From positions 1 through 64,000 of the forward strand of contig NZ_BCRO01000070.1 in NCBI RefSeq assembly GCF_001552635.1: DNA of 64,000 nucleotides. Reading direction: 5' to 3'. The notes beneath the pieces were generated by a model, which saw only the letters and a list, made by a program, of their open reading frames with translations, made no database searches and was not told the origin of the DNA. Shown one piece after another: positions 27,038 to 35,603 of the stretch; positions within the stretch are counted from its first letter, which is position 1; the number at the start of each line of letters is the position of its first letter. The stretch comes from Actinomadura hibisca NBRC 15177 (GTDB lineage Bacteria; Actinomycetota; Actinomycetes; Streptosporangiales; Streptosporangiaceae). The translations under genes and the position numbers were made by a program.

Positions 27038-27844
27038 TTGGCCGGGGCAGCGCCGGGCACGGCGGGCGCCGTCGCGCTGGAGGTCGTCGTGCCCGCCTAC
27101 AACGAGGCCGCGCGGCTTCCGGCGGGGCTGACGCTGCTCGGCGGCGGGCTGGCCGGGCTGCCGGTGCGCGCCGGGATCATCGTGGTGGACAACGCCAGCA
27201 CCGACGCCACCGCCGACCTCGCCCGCGCCTGGTCCGGGCCCGTCCCGGTGCGCGTGCTGCACTGCGCCGAGCGCGGCAAGGGCGCGGCGGTCCGCACCGG
27301 GCTGCTGGCGACCCGCGCCCCCTATGTGGGGTTCTGCGACGCCGACATGGCCACCGGCCTGGAGGCCCTGGACCGCGCGCTGGCGCTGCTGACCAGCGGG
27401 CATCCCGTCGTCGTCGGCTCGCGCCGCCATGCCGCCTCCGACGTGCAGGGCTACGGGCAACCGCTGCGGCGGCTGGGCGCGATCACCTTCAACCGGCTGG
27501 TCCGCGACCTGGCCGGGGGGATCTCCGACACCCAGTGCGGCTTCAAGTTCTTCGCGGGCGACCTGGCCCGCGCGGCGGCGGCCGACCTGCGCACCGCCGG
27601 GTTCGCCTTCGACGTCGAACTGCTCATGCACTGCGCGCGGCGGGGCGCGCCGGTCACCGACATCCCGGTGGTGTGGCAGGACCGGCCCGGCAGCACCTTC
27701 TCCATCCGGCGGCATTCCCTGGCCGTCCTGGGGGAGGTGGCCCGGGTCCGCGCGCTGGCGGCCCGCCGCCCGGCCCCGGCTCCCGCGCCCGCCCTGACTC
27801 CCGACACGGCGCTGCCCTCGGCGTCCGCGGCCGGTCCCGGATGA
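27038..27844 (+). CDS. Family 2 glycosyltransferase (dolichyl-phosphate-sugar type)
   Basis: A 268-residue GT-A enzyme similar to dolichyl/polyprenyl-phosphate sugar synthases. LEVVVPAYNEAARLP opens the fold, VVDNASTDAT follows, and the metal-binding D-A-D is in VGFCDADMATG. Further conserved blocks are GSRRHA, SDTQCGFKFF and FDVELLMHC. It probably loads a sugar from a nucleotide donor onto polyprenyl phosphate for the GT-C proteins at 25199 and 29283. The start is probably the TTG at 27038, five bases after the small protein's stop; the last 25 residues are a Pro/Ala tail. It overlaps the next gene by 4 bases (ATGA). Confidence 0.9.
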   Translation: MAGAAPGTAGAVALEVVVPAYNEAARLPAGLTLLGGGLAGLPVRAGIIVVDNASTDATADLARAWSGPVPVRVLHCAERGKGAAVRTGLLATRAPYVGFCDADMATGLEALDRALALLTSGHPVVVGSRRHAASDVQGYGQPLRRLGAITFNRLVRDLAGGISDTQCGFKFFAGDLARAAAADLRTAGFAFDVELLMHCARRGAPVTDIPVVWQDRPGSTFSIRRHSLAVLGEVARVRALAARRPAPAPAPALTPDTALPSASAAGPG

Positions 27845-29202
27845 GCCCGGCGACCCCCCTGCCCACCCGCGCGGACGCCTTCGCCATCGACGACGTCGCC
27901 GGGCTGCGCATCGCGATCGTCAACTGGCGCGACCCCTGGCACCCGGCGGCGGGCGGGGCCGAACGCTACGCCTGGGAGCTGGCCCGCAGCCTCACCGAGC
28001 GCGGCGCGCGGGTCGTCTTCCTCACCAGCCGCGCCCCCGGCCAGGAGCGGCGTTCCCGCGTGGACGGCGTCGACGTGGTGCGCCTCGGCGGCACCTTCAC
28101 GCTGTACCCGCTGGCGCTGGCCTGGACGCTGGGGCACCGCCGCTCCTTCGACGCCGTGATCGACTGCCAGAACGGCATCCCGTTCTTCACGCCCTGGGTG
28201 CTGCCCCGCCGCGTCCCGGTGTTGTGTGTGGTCCACCACGTGCACGACGGGCAGTTCGGCCTGTACTTCCCGGCCTGGCTGGCGTGGATCGGCCGCGTCC
28301 TGGAGGGGCCGGTGAGCCGCGTCACCTACCGGCGGCACGCGTTCGTGGTGGTGTCGCCCTCGACGCGGCGGGCCGTCCGCGAGCGCCTGGGCTGGACCGG
28401 TCCGGCCTACCTGGTGCCCAACGGGGCCGACGCGCCCCCGGCGACGGCGGTCCCCGCGCCGTCCTCGCCGGGCGACCCAACGCTGGTGTGCGTCACCCGG
28501 CTCGTCCCGCACAAGCGCCTGTCCCGCCTGCTCGACCTGGCCGGACGGCTCACCGAGGAGCGGCCCGGCCTGCGCCTGGACATCGTCGGCGACGGCCCCG
28601 AGGCCGCCGAGCTGGCCGACGCCGTCCGCGACCGGGGGCTCGGCGGCGTCGTCACCCTGCACGGCTACGTCTCCCAGGAGATCAAGGCGGCCCTGGTCGC
28701 CCGCGCCGACCTGCACCTCAGCACCTCGCAGGGCGAGGGCTGGGGGCTCAGCGTGGTCGAGGCGGCGGCGCTGGGCGTGCCGACCGTCGCCTACGACGTG
28801 GACGGCCTGCGCGACGCGGTCCGCGACGGGACCACCGGCTGGCTGGCCGACCCGGACGAGGACCTCGCCGACGTCGTCGAGCGCGCCCTGAAGGAGCTGG
28901 CCGATCCCGGCCGCCGCGCCGAGGTCGCCGCCGCCTGCCGCGACTGGGCCGGGGAGTTCGACTGGACCCGCACCGCCGACCGGATGACGCGGCTGCTGGC
29001 CGCCGCCGTCCGGGCCCGGTCCGCGGGCACCGGCGATGACCGGGCACACGTGGTGCACCGGTACGGTGACGAGCACCCGCTGGTGGTGGAGGGCCCGGCC
29101 CGGGACGCGCTGCTCGCCGACGCGGGCGCGGTGCGCTCGGCCCGCCCGGCGACGCCGCTGGAACGCCTGCTCGGCAGGCCGGTGGCGGGCGCGGGGTCCT
29201 GA
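27841..29202 (+). CDS. Family 4 glycosyltransferase
   Basis: A 453-residue GT-B enzyme. The N-terminal domain has GLRIAIVNWRDPWHPAAGGAE with the GG-E acceptor-site motif, and the C-terminal domain has VGDGPEAAELA, HGYVSQEIKAALVARAD and the donor-binding STSQGEGWGLSVVEAAALGVP with E-x7-E. It uses a nucleotide sugar on the cytoplasmic side and likely extends a lipid-linked glycan intermediate. ATG 27841 overlaps the stop of the GT2 gene. The frame is open earlier but inside the GT2 gene. An extra C-terminal stretch of about 60 residues after the Rossmann domain is of unknown role. Confidence 0.92.
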   Translation: MSPATPLPTRADAFAIDDVAGLRIAIVNWRDPWHPAAGGAERYAWELARSLTERGARVVFLTSRAPGQERRSRVDGVDVVRLGGTFTLYPLALAWTLGHRRSFDAVIDCQNGIPFFTPWVLPRRVPVLCVVHHVHDGQFGLYFPAWLAWIGRVLEGPVSRVTYRRHAFVVVSPSTRRAVRERLGWTGPAYLVPNGADAPPATAVPAPSSPGDPTLVCVTRLVPHKRLSRLLDLAGRLTEERPGLRLDIVGDGPEAAELADAVRDRGLGGVVTLHGYVSQEIKAALVARADLHLSTSQGEGWGLSVVEAAALGVPTVAYDVDGLRDAVRDGTTGWLADPDEDLADVVERALKELADPGRRAEVAAACRDWAGEFDWTRTADRMTRLLAAAVRARSAGTGDDRAHVVHRYGDEHPLVVEGPARDALLADAGAVRSARPATPLERLLGRPVAGAGS

Positions 29203-29282
29203 CCGGCGGCGGAACCGGCGGGGACCGGCGGGACTGGTCGGAACGGGGGCACGCGCGCGGCGCGGCGGAAAGGGAAGCGAGC

Positions 29283-32200
29283 ATGGCCGTCGGAGAGGTG
29301 AACCCGTCTTCGGCCGCCGTGCCCGGACACCACCGGCCCACCGCCGAGCCTCACGGCGCCGCCTTCGGCCCCGGCCCGGCGGACGGCAGGATGGGCGGCG
29401 CGAACGGCGGCCCCCCGGCCGACCCCGCCGGGGACGTGCGCTTCCGCGAGCGGACGCGGGCGCTGGTGTGCTGCCTGGCGCTGGCGGCGCTGGCGTTCGC
29501 CACCCGGCCCGGCGCGATCCTCGCCGACACCAAGATCGACATGGCGGTGCAGCCGGGCGGCTTCCTCGGCCGCGCCCTGCACCTGTGGGACCCCGAGCAG
29601 TTCGGCCAGCTCCAGAACCAGGCCGTCGGCTACCTGTTCCCGATGGGCCCTTTCCACCTGCTCGGCGACCTCGCCGGGCTGCCCGCGTGGATCACCCAGC
29701 GGTTGTGGCTGACGGCGCTGATGTGCCTGGCGTTCCTCGGCGCGCGGCGGCTGGCCGCGCGGCTGGGCGTCGGCGGCCCCACCAGCCGCCTGGTCGGGGC
29801 GATGGCCTACACCCTGGCCCCGGGCGGCCTGGCGACCCTCGGGCAGATCTCCTCGGAGTACCTGCCGGTCGCGATGTTGCCGTGGATCGTGCTGCCGCTG
29901 GTCACCGCCGTCGAGGGCGGCGGGCGGGCGCGCGCGGCGGCCCGCTCGGGCATCGCGATCGCGCTGTGCGGCGGCATCAACGCCACCGCCACCATCGCGG
30001 TGCTGACCGTGCCGGTGTTGTACGTGCTGACCCGGCCGCGCGCCGCCCCCCGCGTCCGCACGCTGGCTTGGTGGTCGGGCGCGGCGGGCCTCGCGACGCT
30101 CTGGTGGCTGGTCCCGCTGCTGCTCACCGGCACCTACGGCTTCTCCTGGCTGACCTACACCGAGAAGGCCGACACCACCACCGGCCCCACCGGGCTGGTC
30201 AACACGCTGCGCGGCGCGGAACGCTGGGTCAACTACCTCAACGTGGACGGCCAGGCGTGGTGGCCGGTCGGGCACGCGTTGTCGGTGTCGCCGGTCCCGA
30301 TGGTGTGCACCGGCGTGGTGGCGGCGCTCGGGGTGGCCGGGCTGCTGCGGCGGTTGTTGCCCGAACGCTCGTTCCTGCTGCTGACGCTGCTGGCCGGCCT
30401 GGTGATCATCTCGGCCGGGCACCTCAGCGACGTGCCGGGCCTGTTCTCCGGGCAGGTCCGCGAGCTGCTGGACGGCGCGCTGGCCCCGCTGCGCAACGTG
30501 CACAAGTTCGACGCCGTCGTGCGGCTGCCCCTGGCGTTCGGCCTCGCGCACCTGCTCACCAGCGTGCAGGCCGGAGCGCCGGTCCGGCACGGCCCGGCCG
30601 GACCGTCCCGGCCGCGCCGGGCGCTGCTGGTCCCGGCCGCCACGCTGCTGGGCCTGGGCGGCATCGCGGGCACGGCCGCCTCGAACGGGCTGACCGGGCC
30701 GGGCGTGTTCCAGGAGGTTCCCAGCTACTGGCGGGACGCCGCGTCCTGGCTCAACGCCCGCGCCGGGCAGCAGGGCGTGCTGGCCCTGCCGGGCGCGGCG
30801 TTCGGCGAGTACACCTGGGGACGGCCGATGGACGACATCGTGCAACCCCTGCTGTCGGTGCGATGGGGCGTGCGGCAGCTCGTCCCGGCCGGGTCGCCCG
30901 GCTACACGCGCGCGCTGGACGCCATCGACCAGCAGGTGCGCTCGGGCACCGCGTCGCCCGGCATGTCCGCGTTCCTGGGCCGGATGGGCGTGCGGTACCT
31001 GCTGGTCCGCAACGATCTGCGGCGTGAGACGTTGCGCGGGGCCTGGCCCGCCCGGCTGCACCAGGCGTTGGGCTCCTCGCCGGGGTTGCGGCGCGTCGCC
31101 GTGTTCGGCGGGCCGGTCGGCGGCGACCTCACCGACGACGCCGTGTCGGGCCTGGACCAGCCGTCCCCGGCGCTGGAGATCTACGAGGTCGCGGGCGCCG
31201 ACGACGTGGTGGACATGGCCGACGCGACCAGTCCCGTCCGCGTCTACGGCGGCCCGGAATCGCTGCTGTCCATGGCCGACGGCAAGGCGCTGCCGCGCGG
31301 GCCCGTCCTGCTCAACGACGACTCGCCCGAGCTGGGCGGCGCGCCGGTGGTGTCGGACTCGACCCGCCTGCTGCGCCGCAACTTCGGCGAGCTGCACCAG
31401 ACCTCGCCGACGCTGGCCGACGCCGACCGCGCCAAGGCCGCCGACGTGCTGGACGAGGGCTGGGAGAAGTACACGACCAGCGCGACCTACGGCGGCGGGG
31501 TCCGCAACGTCACGGCGTCGTCGTCGGCGGCGGGCGCGGACGCGATCCCGCAGGCCCGCCAGACCGCCGCGACGCCCTACGCGGCGCTGGACGGCAACCG
31601 GTTCACCGCCTGGGAGACCGGCGGTTGGACCGGGCCGGTGGGGCAGTGGTTGAAGGTCGACTTCGACCGGCCGCGCGAGTTGTCGCGGTTGTCGGCGTCG
31701 TTCGTGAAGAACGAGAAGGTCGGGCCGCCGATCGCCCGCGTGGCGGTGGAGACCGAGGCCGGGACCGTGGCGCAGGCGGTCCGGCCCGACGCCGCCGCAC
31801 AGGAGTTGCGGGTGCCGTCGGGAGAGACGCGCTGGGTGCGGGTGCGCATCCTGGGGCTCACCAAGGAGCCGCCGGTGATCGCCTGGGCGCGCGCCGGGAT
31901 CGCCGAGCTGTCCATCGACGGCGTGAAGCCCGCCCGCACCTTCACGCTGCCTACTCCCAAGACCGCCAAGGACGCCGCCTACGTCATGAGCCGCGCGTCC
32001 GGCACCGCGTCCGACTGCATGAAGGGCGCGCGCCGCTGGGTCTGCGCCCCCTCCCTGGGCTCGGCCGACGAGGAGGGCGACGGCCTCGACCGCACCTTCA
32101 CCGCCAAGGCGGCCCGGAACGTCCCGCTGACCGGCACCGCCGTGCTCACCGACCCCGCCCTCATCGAGCGCTACACCACCTTCGGCAACACCACCCGCGT

Positions 32201-33665
32201 CGCCGCCGGATCGACGATCACCGAGCACCCGGCGGCGCAGGCGCGCTCGGGCTTCGACGGCGACCCCGAGACCACCTGGATCGCCGCCGAGTCCGACCTC
32301 ACCCCCACCTACACCGTCGCGTGGCGGGGCCGCGTCCGGGTCGGCACGATCACCCTGCGGCAACCGCCCGGCGCGGGCGGCTCGACGCAGGTCATGGTCG
32401 AGGGCGAGCAGGGCCAGACCCGCGAGGGACGGCCCGACGCCAAGGGCCGCCTCTCCTTCGCCCCCATGAACACCGACCGGCTCACCGTCACCTTCCGCCG
32501 CGACGGCCGGTTGCAGCCGGTGCAGCTCACCGACCTGGTCATCCCGGGCGTGCGGCCGCTGCCGAACCTGCGCGACTTCCCGCTGCGGCTCAAGTGCGGG
32601 TTCGGGCCCCAGGTGAAGCTGGGCGGGGCCACCGTCCCCACGCGCGCCGTCGGGACCGTCGGCGACGTGCTGGAAGGGAAGCCGCTGCGGTTCGCCGCCT
32701 GCGGGCGGGGCGTGAACCTGCGGGAGGGCGCGAACCGGCTGGCGTCGGCGGCGTTCGACCCGTTCCGGATCGAGACGGCCGTGGTCGGCCGCGCCGCGAC
32801 CGGCGGGCGGCCACAGCAGGCCGTGCGGGTCACCGAGTGGTCGTCGGGGTCGCGCAAGGTCGAGGTGGAGGCCGAGCGCCGGTCGTTCCTCACCGTCAAC
32901 GAGAACTACAACCCGGGCTGGAAGGCGCGGGTGGGCGGGACGGCGCTGGAGCCGGTCCGGCTGGACGGCTGGAAGCAGGGCTGGATCGTCCCGGCCGGGA
33001 CGAACGGCACCGTCGAGCTGGCCTACGGGCCCGACCGCGCGCAGCGGATCGCGGTGGTGGCCGGGCTGAACCTGCTGCTGGTGCTGCTGCTGGTGGCCTG
33101 CCTGCGCGGGCCCGGTGGTGGCCAACGTCGGCCACTTCCGGCCGGTACCGGGTGGCCGGTGTGGGCGGCGCTGGGCCTGGCGGTGCTGCTGGGGTTGTGG
33201 GTGGCCGGTCCGGTCGGCGGGGCGGTGACGGCCGTGGTCGCGGGGGTGACGGCGTGGGCTCGTACCCGTACGTCCCGGTTCGCGCGGGCGGTGGCCTCGC
33301 CCTGGCCGGTGGCCGCGTTTGCGCTGGTGGGCACGTTGTGCCTGGCCGTCGGCATCCGGTTCGGGCTGGTGGACAACCCCGCCGCGCCCTCAGGTCTGGT
33401 CGGGGACGTGGTCCCGCAACTGCTGGGGGCGGCCGTCGTCGCGCGGCTGGCGATCGAGCTGTGGCGGCCCCGGCCGCGCGCCGCCGCCGAGCCGATCGTG
33501 ATCAGCTGGCGCGCCCCAGGCGACGCGCCAGCAGCTGGAACGGCTTCTCCACCAGGTAGTAACCCGCCGTCGCCGCTGCGATGGTCGCCGCCAGGAGCAG
33601 GGGCAGATCCGTCGCCACCGAGCCCCGGCCCATCCGGTCGCTCTCCTCGAACCAGACGACGATGA
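29283..33665 (+). CDS. AftD-like arabinofuranosyltransferase homologue (DUF3367)
   Basis: A 1460-residue protein with the layout of mycobacterial AftD. Residues about 55-480 are polytopic GT-C helices with an acidic D-x-D-like first loop (LADTKIDMAV). A large extracytoplasmic part (about 480-1245) contains two F5/8-type C (discoidin, carbohydrate-binding) modules, seen in LDGNRFTAWETGGW and FDGDPETTWIAAESD. C-terminal helices lie at about 1255-1390. AftD adds alpha-1,3 arabinofuranose to envelope arabinans from decaprenyl-phospho-arabinose; which sugar is used here is unknown. The last ~55 residues are antisense to the acyltransferase gene, so the true end may be earlier. Confidence 0.88.
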   Translation: MAVGEVNPSSAAVPGHHRPTAEPHGAAFGPGPADGRMGGANGGPPADPAGDVRFRERTRALVCCLALAALAFATRPGAILADTKIDMAVQPGGFLGRALHLWDPEQFGQLQNQAVGYLFPMGPFHLLGDLAGLPAWITQRLWLTALMCLAFLGARRLAARLGVGGPTSRLVGAMAYTLAPGGLATLGQISSEYLPVAMLPWIVLPLVTAVEGGGRARAAARSGIAIALCGGINATATIAVLTVPVLYVLTRPRAAPRVRTLAWWSGAAGLATLWWLVPLLLTGTYGFSWLTYTEKADTTTGPTGLVNTLRGAERWVNYLNVDGQAWWPVGHALSVSPVPMVCTGVVAALGVAGLLRRLLPERSFLLLTLLAGLVIISAGHLSDVPGLFSGQVRELLDGALAPLRNVHKFDAVVRLPLAFGLAHLLTSVQAGAPVRHGPAGPSRPRRALLVPAATLLGLGGIAGTAASNGLTGPGVFQEVPSYWRDAASWLNARAGQQGVLALPGAAFGEYTWGRPMDDIVQPLLSVRWGVRQLVPAGSPGYTRALDAIDQQVRSGTASPGMSAFLGRMGVRYLLVRNDLRRETLRGAWPARLHQALGSSPGLRRVAVFGGPVGGDLTDDAVSGLDQPSPALEIYEVAGADDVVDMADATSPVRVYGGPESLLSMADGKALPRGPVLLNDDSPELGGAPVVSDSTRLLRRNFGELHQTSPTLADADRAKAADVLDEGWEKYTTSATYGGGVRNVTASSSAAGADAIPQARQTAATPYAALDGNRFTAWETGGWTGPVGQWLKVDFDRPRELSRLSASFVKNEKVGPPIARVAVETEAGTVAQAVRPDAAAQELRVPSGETRWVRVRILGLTKEPPVIAWARAGIAELSIDGVKPARTFTLPTPKTAKDAAYVMSRASGTASDCMKGARRWVCAPSLGSADEEGDGLDRTFTAKAARNVPLTGTAVLTDPALIERYTTFGNTTRVAAGSTITEHPAAQARSGFDGDPETTWIAAESDLTPTYTVAWRGRVRVGTITLRQPPGAGGSTQVMVEGEQGQTREGRPDAKGRLSFAPMNTDRLTVTFRRDGRLQPVQLTDLVIPGVRPLPNLRDFPLRLKCGFGPQVKLGGATVPTRAVGTVGDVLEGKPLRFAACGRGVNLREGANRLASAAFDPFRIETAVVGRAATGGRPQQAVRVTEWSSGSRKVEVEAERRSFLTVNENYNPGWKARVGGTALEPVRLDGWKQGWIVPAGTNGTVELAYGPDRAQRIAVVAGLNLLLVLLLVACLRGPGGGQRRPLPAGTGWPVWAALGLAVLLGLWVAGPVGGAVTAVVAGVTAWARTRTSRFARAVASPWPVAAFALVGTLCLAVGIRFGLVDNPAAPSGLVGDVVPQLLGAAVVARLAIELWRPRPRAAAEPIVISWRAPGDAPAAGTASPPGSNPPSPLRWSPPGAGADPSPPSPGPSGRSPRTRRR

Positions 33666-34746
33666 TCAGCATCTGCCACAGGAACAACCCGTAGGAGATG
33701 CGGCCGAGGAACCGCATCACCGGATTGCCCAGCAGCGTGCGGACCATGTCGCCCGTGCCGCCGCCCATGCCGCCGCCCGCGCGCACCGGGGCGAGCGCGG
33801 CGGGCGCGACGAACGCCAGCGCGCACAACCCGTTCACCAGCAGGTGGAACTGCGACGGCCAGAACTGCGGCTGCTCGCCCAGGAACAGCGGCCCGGTCGC
33901 GGGCGTCGCCGCGACCACCAGCAGCAGCCCGGCGGCGGCCCAGCACGCGCCCCACGAGTCGGCGACGCGGCGGCACAGCGCGGCGGCCGGGCCCCGCTCG
34001 TCCACGCGCGCCCAGACCGTCAGCACGGCGAGGGCCATGCCGAGCGCGAACCAGGCGAAGTAGCGCGGCGGCCACACCCCGATCCGGCGGTGGTGCTCGG
34101 GCACGAACAGGACGACGGTGTAGAGGAAGGACACCGACGCGTAGCCGCCGAGCCCGTACAGCAGCCGCCGCGCCAGCGTCGCGGGGTCGGTCGCGCCCGT
34201 GCGGCGCGCGTACCAGGCCAGCAGCGCGGCGGTGAGCGGCAGCAGCACGTACCAGGCGGCCTCGACCGCCAGGCTCCAGATCTGCCCGATGTGGTGGGGG
34301 CCGAGGTCGCCGCTCCACCACGGGTCGGGCACGTAGGGATGGGTGAGCGTCGTGATCGCCGCCCACGACGCGGGATCGGCGAGGTGCTCGCGCGCGGCGA
34401 CGGCGAAGAACACCGCGAGCATCGCCCAGTAGGCGGGCAGGATGCGCAGCGCGCGTTTCAGCAGGTAGGTGCCGGTGCGCGGGGCGGACCGGCCGGTCAG
34501 GACGGCTGCCGCCCACGGCCGGTACAGCAGCAGCCCCGACAACACGAAGAACACCGCGACGCCGACCTGGCCGCCGTTGTAGAGCCAGCCCGCGCCGTCC
34601 GGGGCCTTGATCGCGCCCGCGTTGGAGGCGACGTGGAAGACCAGCACGGCCAGCGCGGCGACCGCGCGCACGCCGTCCAGGGCGTCCTGGTGGCCCGAGA
34701 CCTGCGGGACGGCGGACCGGGTCGTGGTGGGCGCGGGGCTGTGCAC
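33502..34746 (-). CDS. Acyltransferase family 3 membrane protein
   Basis: A 414-residue OafA/YrhL-type membrane acyltransferase with about ten helices. The N-terminal ALDGVRAVAALAVLVFHV contains the family R/H pair needed for transacylation. Members transfer acetyl or other acyl groups onto sugars of envelope glycans or antibiotics. It starts with GTG at 34746, four bases after the methyltransferase stop, so these two genes form a minus-strand operon convergent with the AftD-like gene. It may decorate the same glycan. Its last 164 bases overlap the opposite gene. Confidence 0.9.
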   Translation of the reverse strand: MHSPAPTTTRSAVPQVSGHQDALDGVRAVAALAVLVFHVASNAGAIKAPDGAGWLYNGGQVGVAVFFVLSGLLLYRPWAAAVLTGRSAPRTGTYLLKRALRILPAYWAMLAVFFAVAAREHLADPASWAAITTLTHPYVPDPWWSGDLGPHHIGQIWSLAVEAAWYVLLPLTAALLAWYARRTGATDPATLARRLLYGLGGYASVSFLYTVVLFVPEHHRRIGVWPPRYFAWFALGMALAVLTVWARVDERGPAAALCRRVADSWGACWAAAGLLLVVAATPATGPLFLGEQPQFWPSQFHLLVNGLCALAFVAPAALAPVRAGGGMGGGTGDMVRTLLGNPVMRFLGRISYGLFLWQMLIIVVWFEESDRMGRGSVATDLPLLLAATIAAATAGYYLVEKPFQLLARRLGRAS

Positions 34747-34750
34747 GTGA

Positions 34751-35518
34751 TCAGTCCTTCGCGGGGTTCTTGCGCAACACCAGCGTCAGGTTCCAGGTGA
34801 CGAACTCGCGCAGCACCGGGACGCGCACGATGCCCGCCGCCCAACGCGGCAGGTAGCGGGGGAACGCCGCCAGCACCGTCACGTCGGGCCGCCGCCGCGC
34901 CCAGGCGAGGGCGGCGGCCACCGAGACCGGGTGCAGGCTCCGGCGGTAGCGGTTCTTGGGCGGGTGGCCGTTCCGCCGCTGGTAGCGGCGCGCGGCGCGC
35001 TCGCCGCCCAGGTAGTGCCACGGCGAGGTCTCGTGGCCGCCCCACGGCGACAACCAGTTGGTGAACGACAGGTAGACCACGCCGCCGGGACGGGTCACCC
35101 GCACCATCTCGTCGGCCATGCGCCAGGGGTCGGCGACGTGTTCCAGCACGTTGGAGGAGAAGCAGACGTCCACCGAGCCGGTGCGGAACGGCAGGGCCGT
35201 CGCGCTCGCCACCAGGTCGTCGTCGCCGGGCTTGCGGTGTGCGGTCAGCTCGGCGAGGTCGTGGTCGACGCCCGAGCAGCGGGCCCCGGCCGCCCGCAGC
35301 GCCGCCGCGGTGAAGCCCGCGCCGGTGCCGACGTCGATCACGACCGCGCCGTCCAGGTCGGCGTGGGCGGACAGCTGGGCGACGGCGTCGCGGGCCATCA
35401 GGCCGTAGAAGTACTCGGGATCGGTGCGCTCCCGCCGGAACGCGGCGAACAGCCGGACCGAGCGGGCCAGCGTCGCGCGGTGCCGGGGGACCGCCCGGGA
35501 GGCCGGGGACATGATCAC
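34751..35518 (-). CDS. Class I SAM-dependent methyltransferase
   Basis: A 255-residue methyltransferase. The SAM-binding motif I is VIDVGTGAGFTAAALRAAGA, followed by GVDHD, and by SSNVLEHVADPWRMADEMVRV and RPGGVVYLS as later motifs. The SSNVLEHV form is common in sugar or lipid methyltransferases of envelope clusters. It lies upstream of the acyltransferase on the same strand. The start is GTG 35518 or ATG 35512, two codons later. Confidence 0.9.
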   Translation of the reverse strand: MIMSPASRAVPRHRATLARSVRLFAAFRRERTDPEYFYGLMARDAVAQLSAHADLDGAVVIDVGTGAGFTAAALRAAGARCSGVDHDLAELTAHRKPGDDDLVASATALPFRTGSVDVCFSSNVLEHVADPWRMADEMVRVTRPGGVVYLSFTNWLSPWGGHETSPWHYLGGERAARRYQRRNGHPPKNRYRRSLHPVSVAAALAWARRRPDVTVLAAFPRYLPRWAAGIVRVPVLREFVTWNLTLVLRKNPAKD

Positions 35519-35603
35519 CTCGCGGGGACGGGTGAGGCGTGCGGGGGCGACGTGCGTGGGTGACGTGCATGGGTGACGAACGGGGTGAAACGTACGCCGG
35601 AGC

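Noticed and set aside
28791-33125. 1444-residue minus-strand frame
   Set aside because: Antisense shadow of the GT4 and AftD-like genes, which have clear domains.
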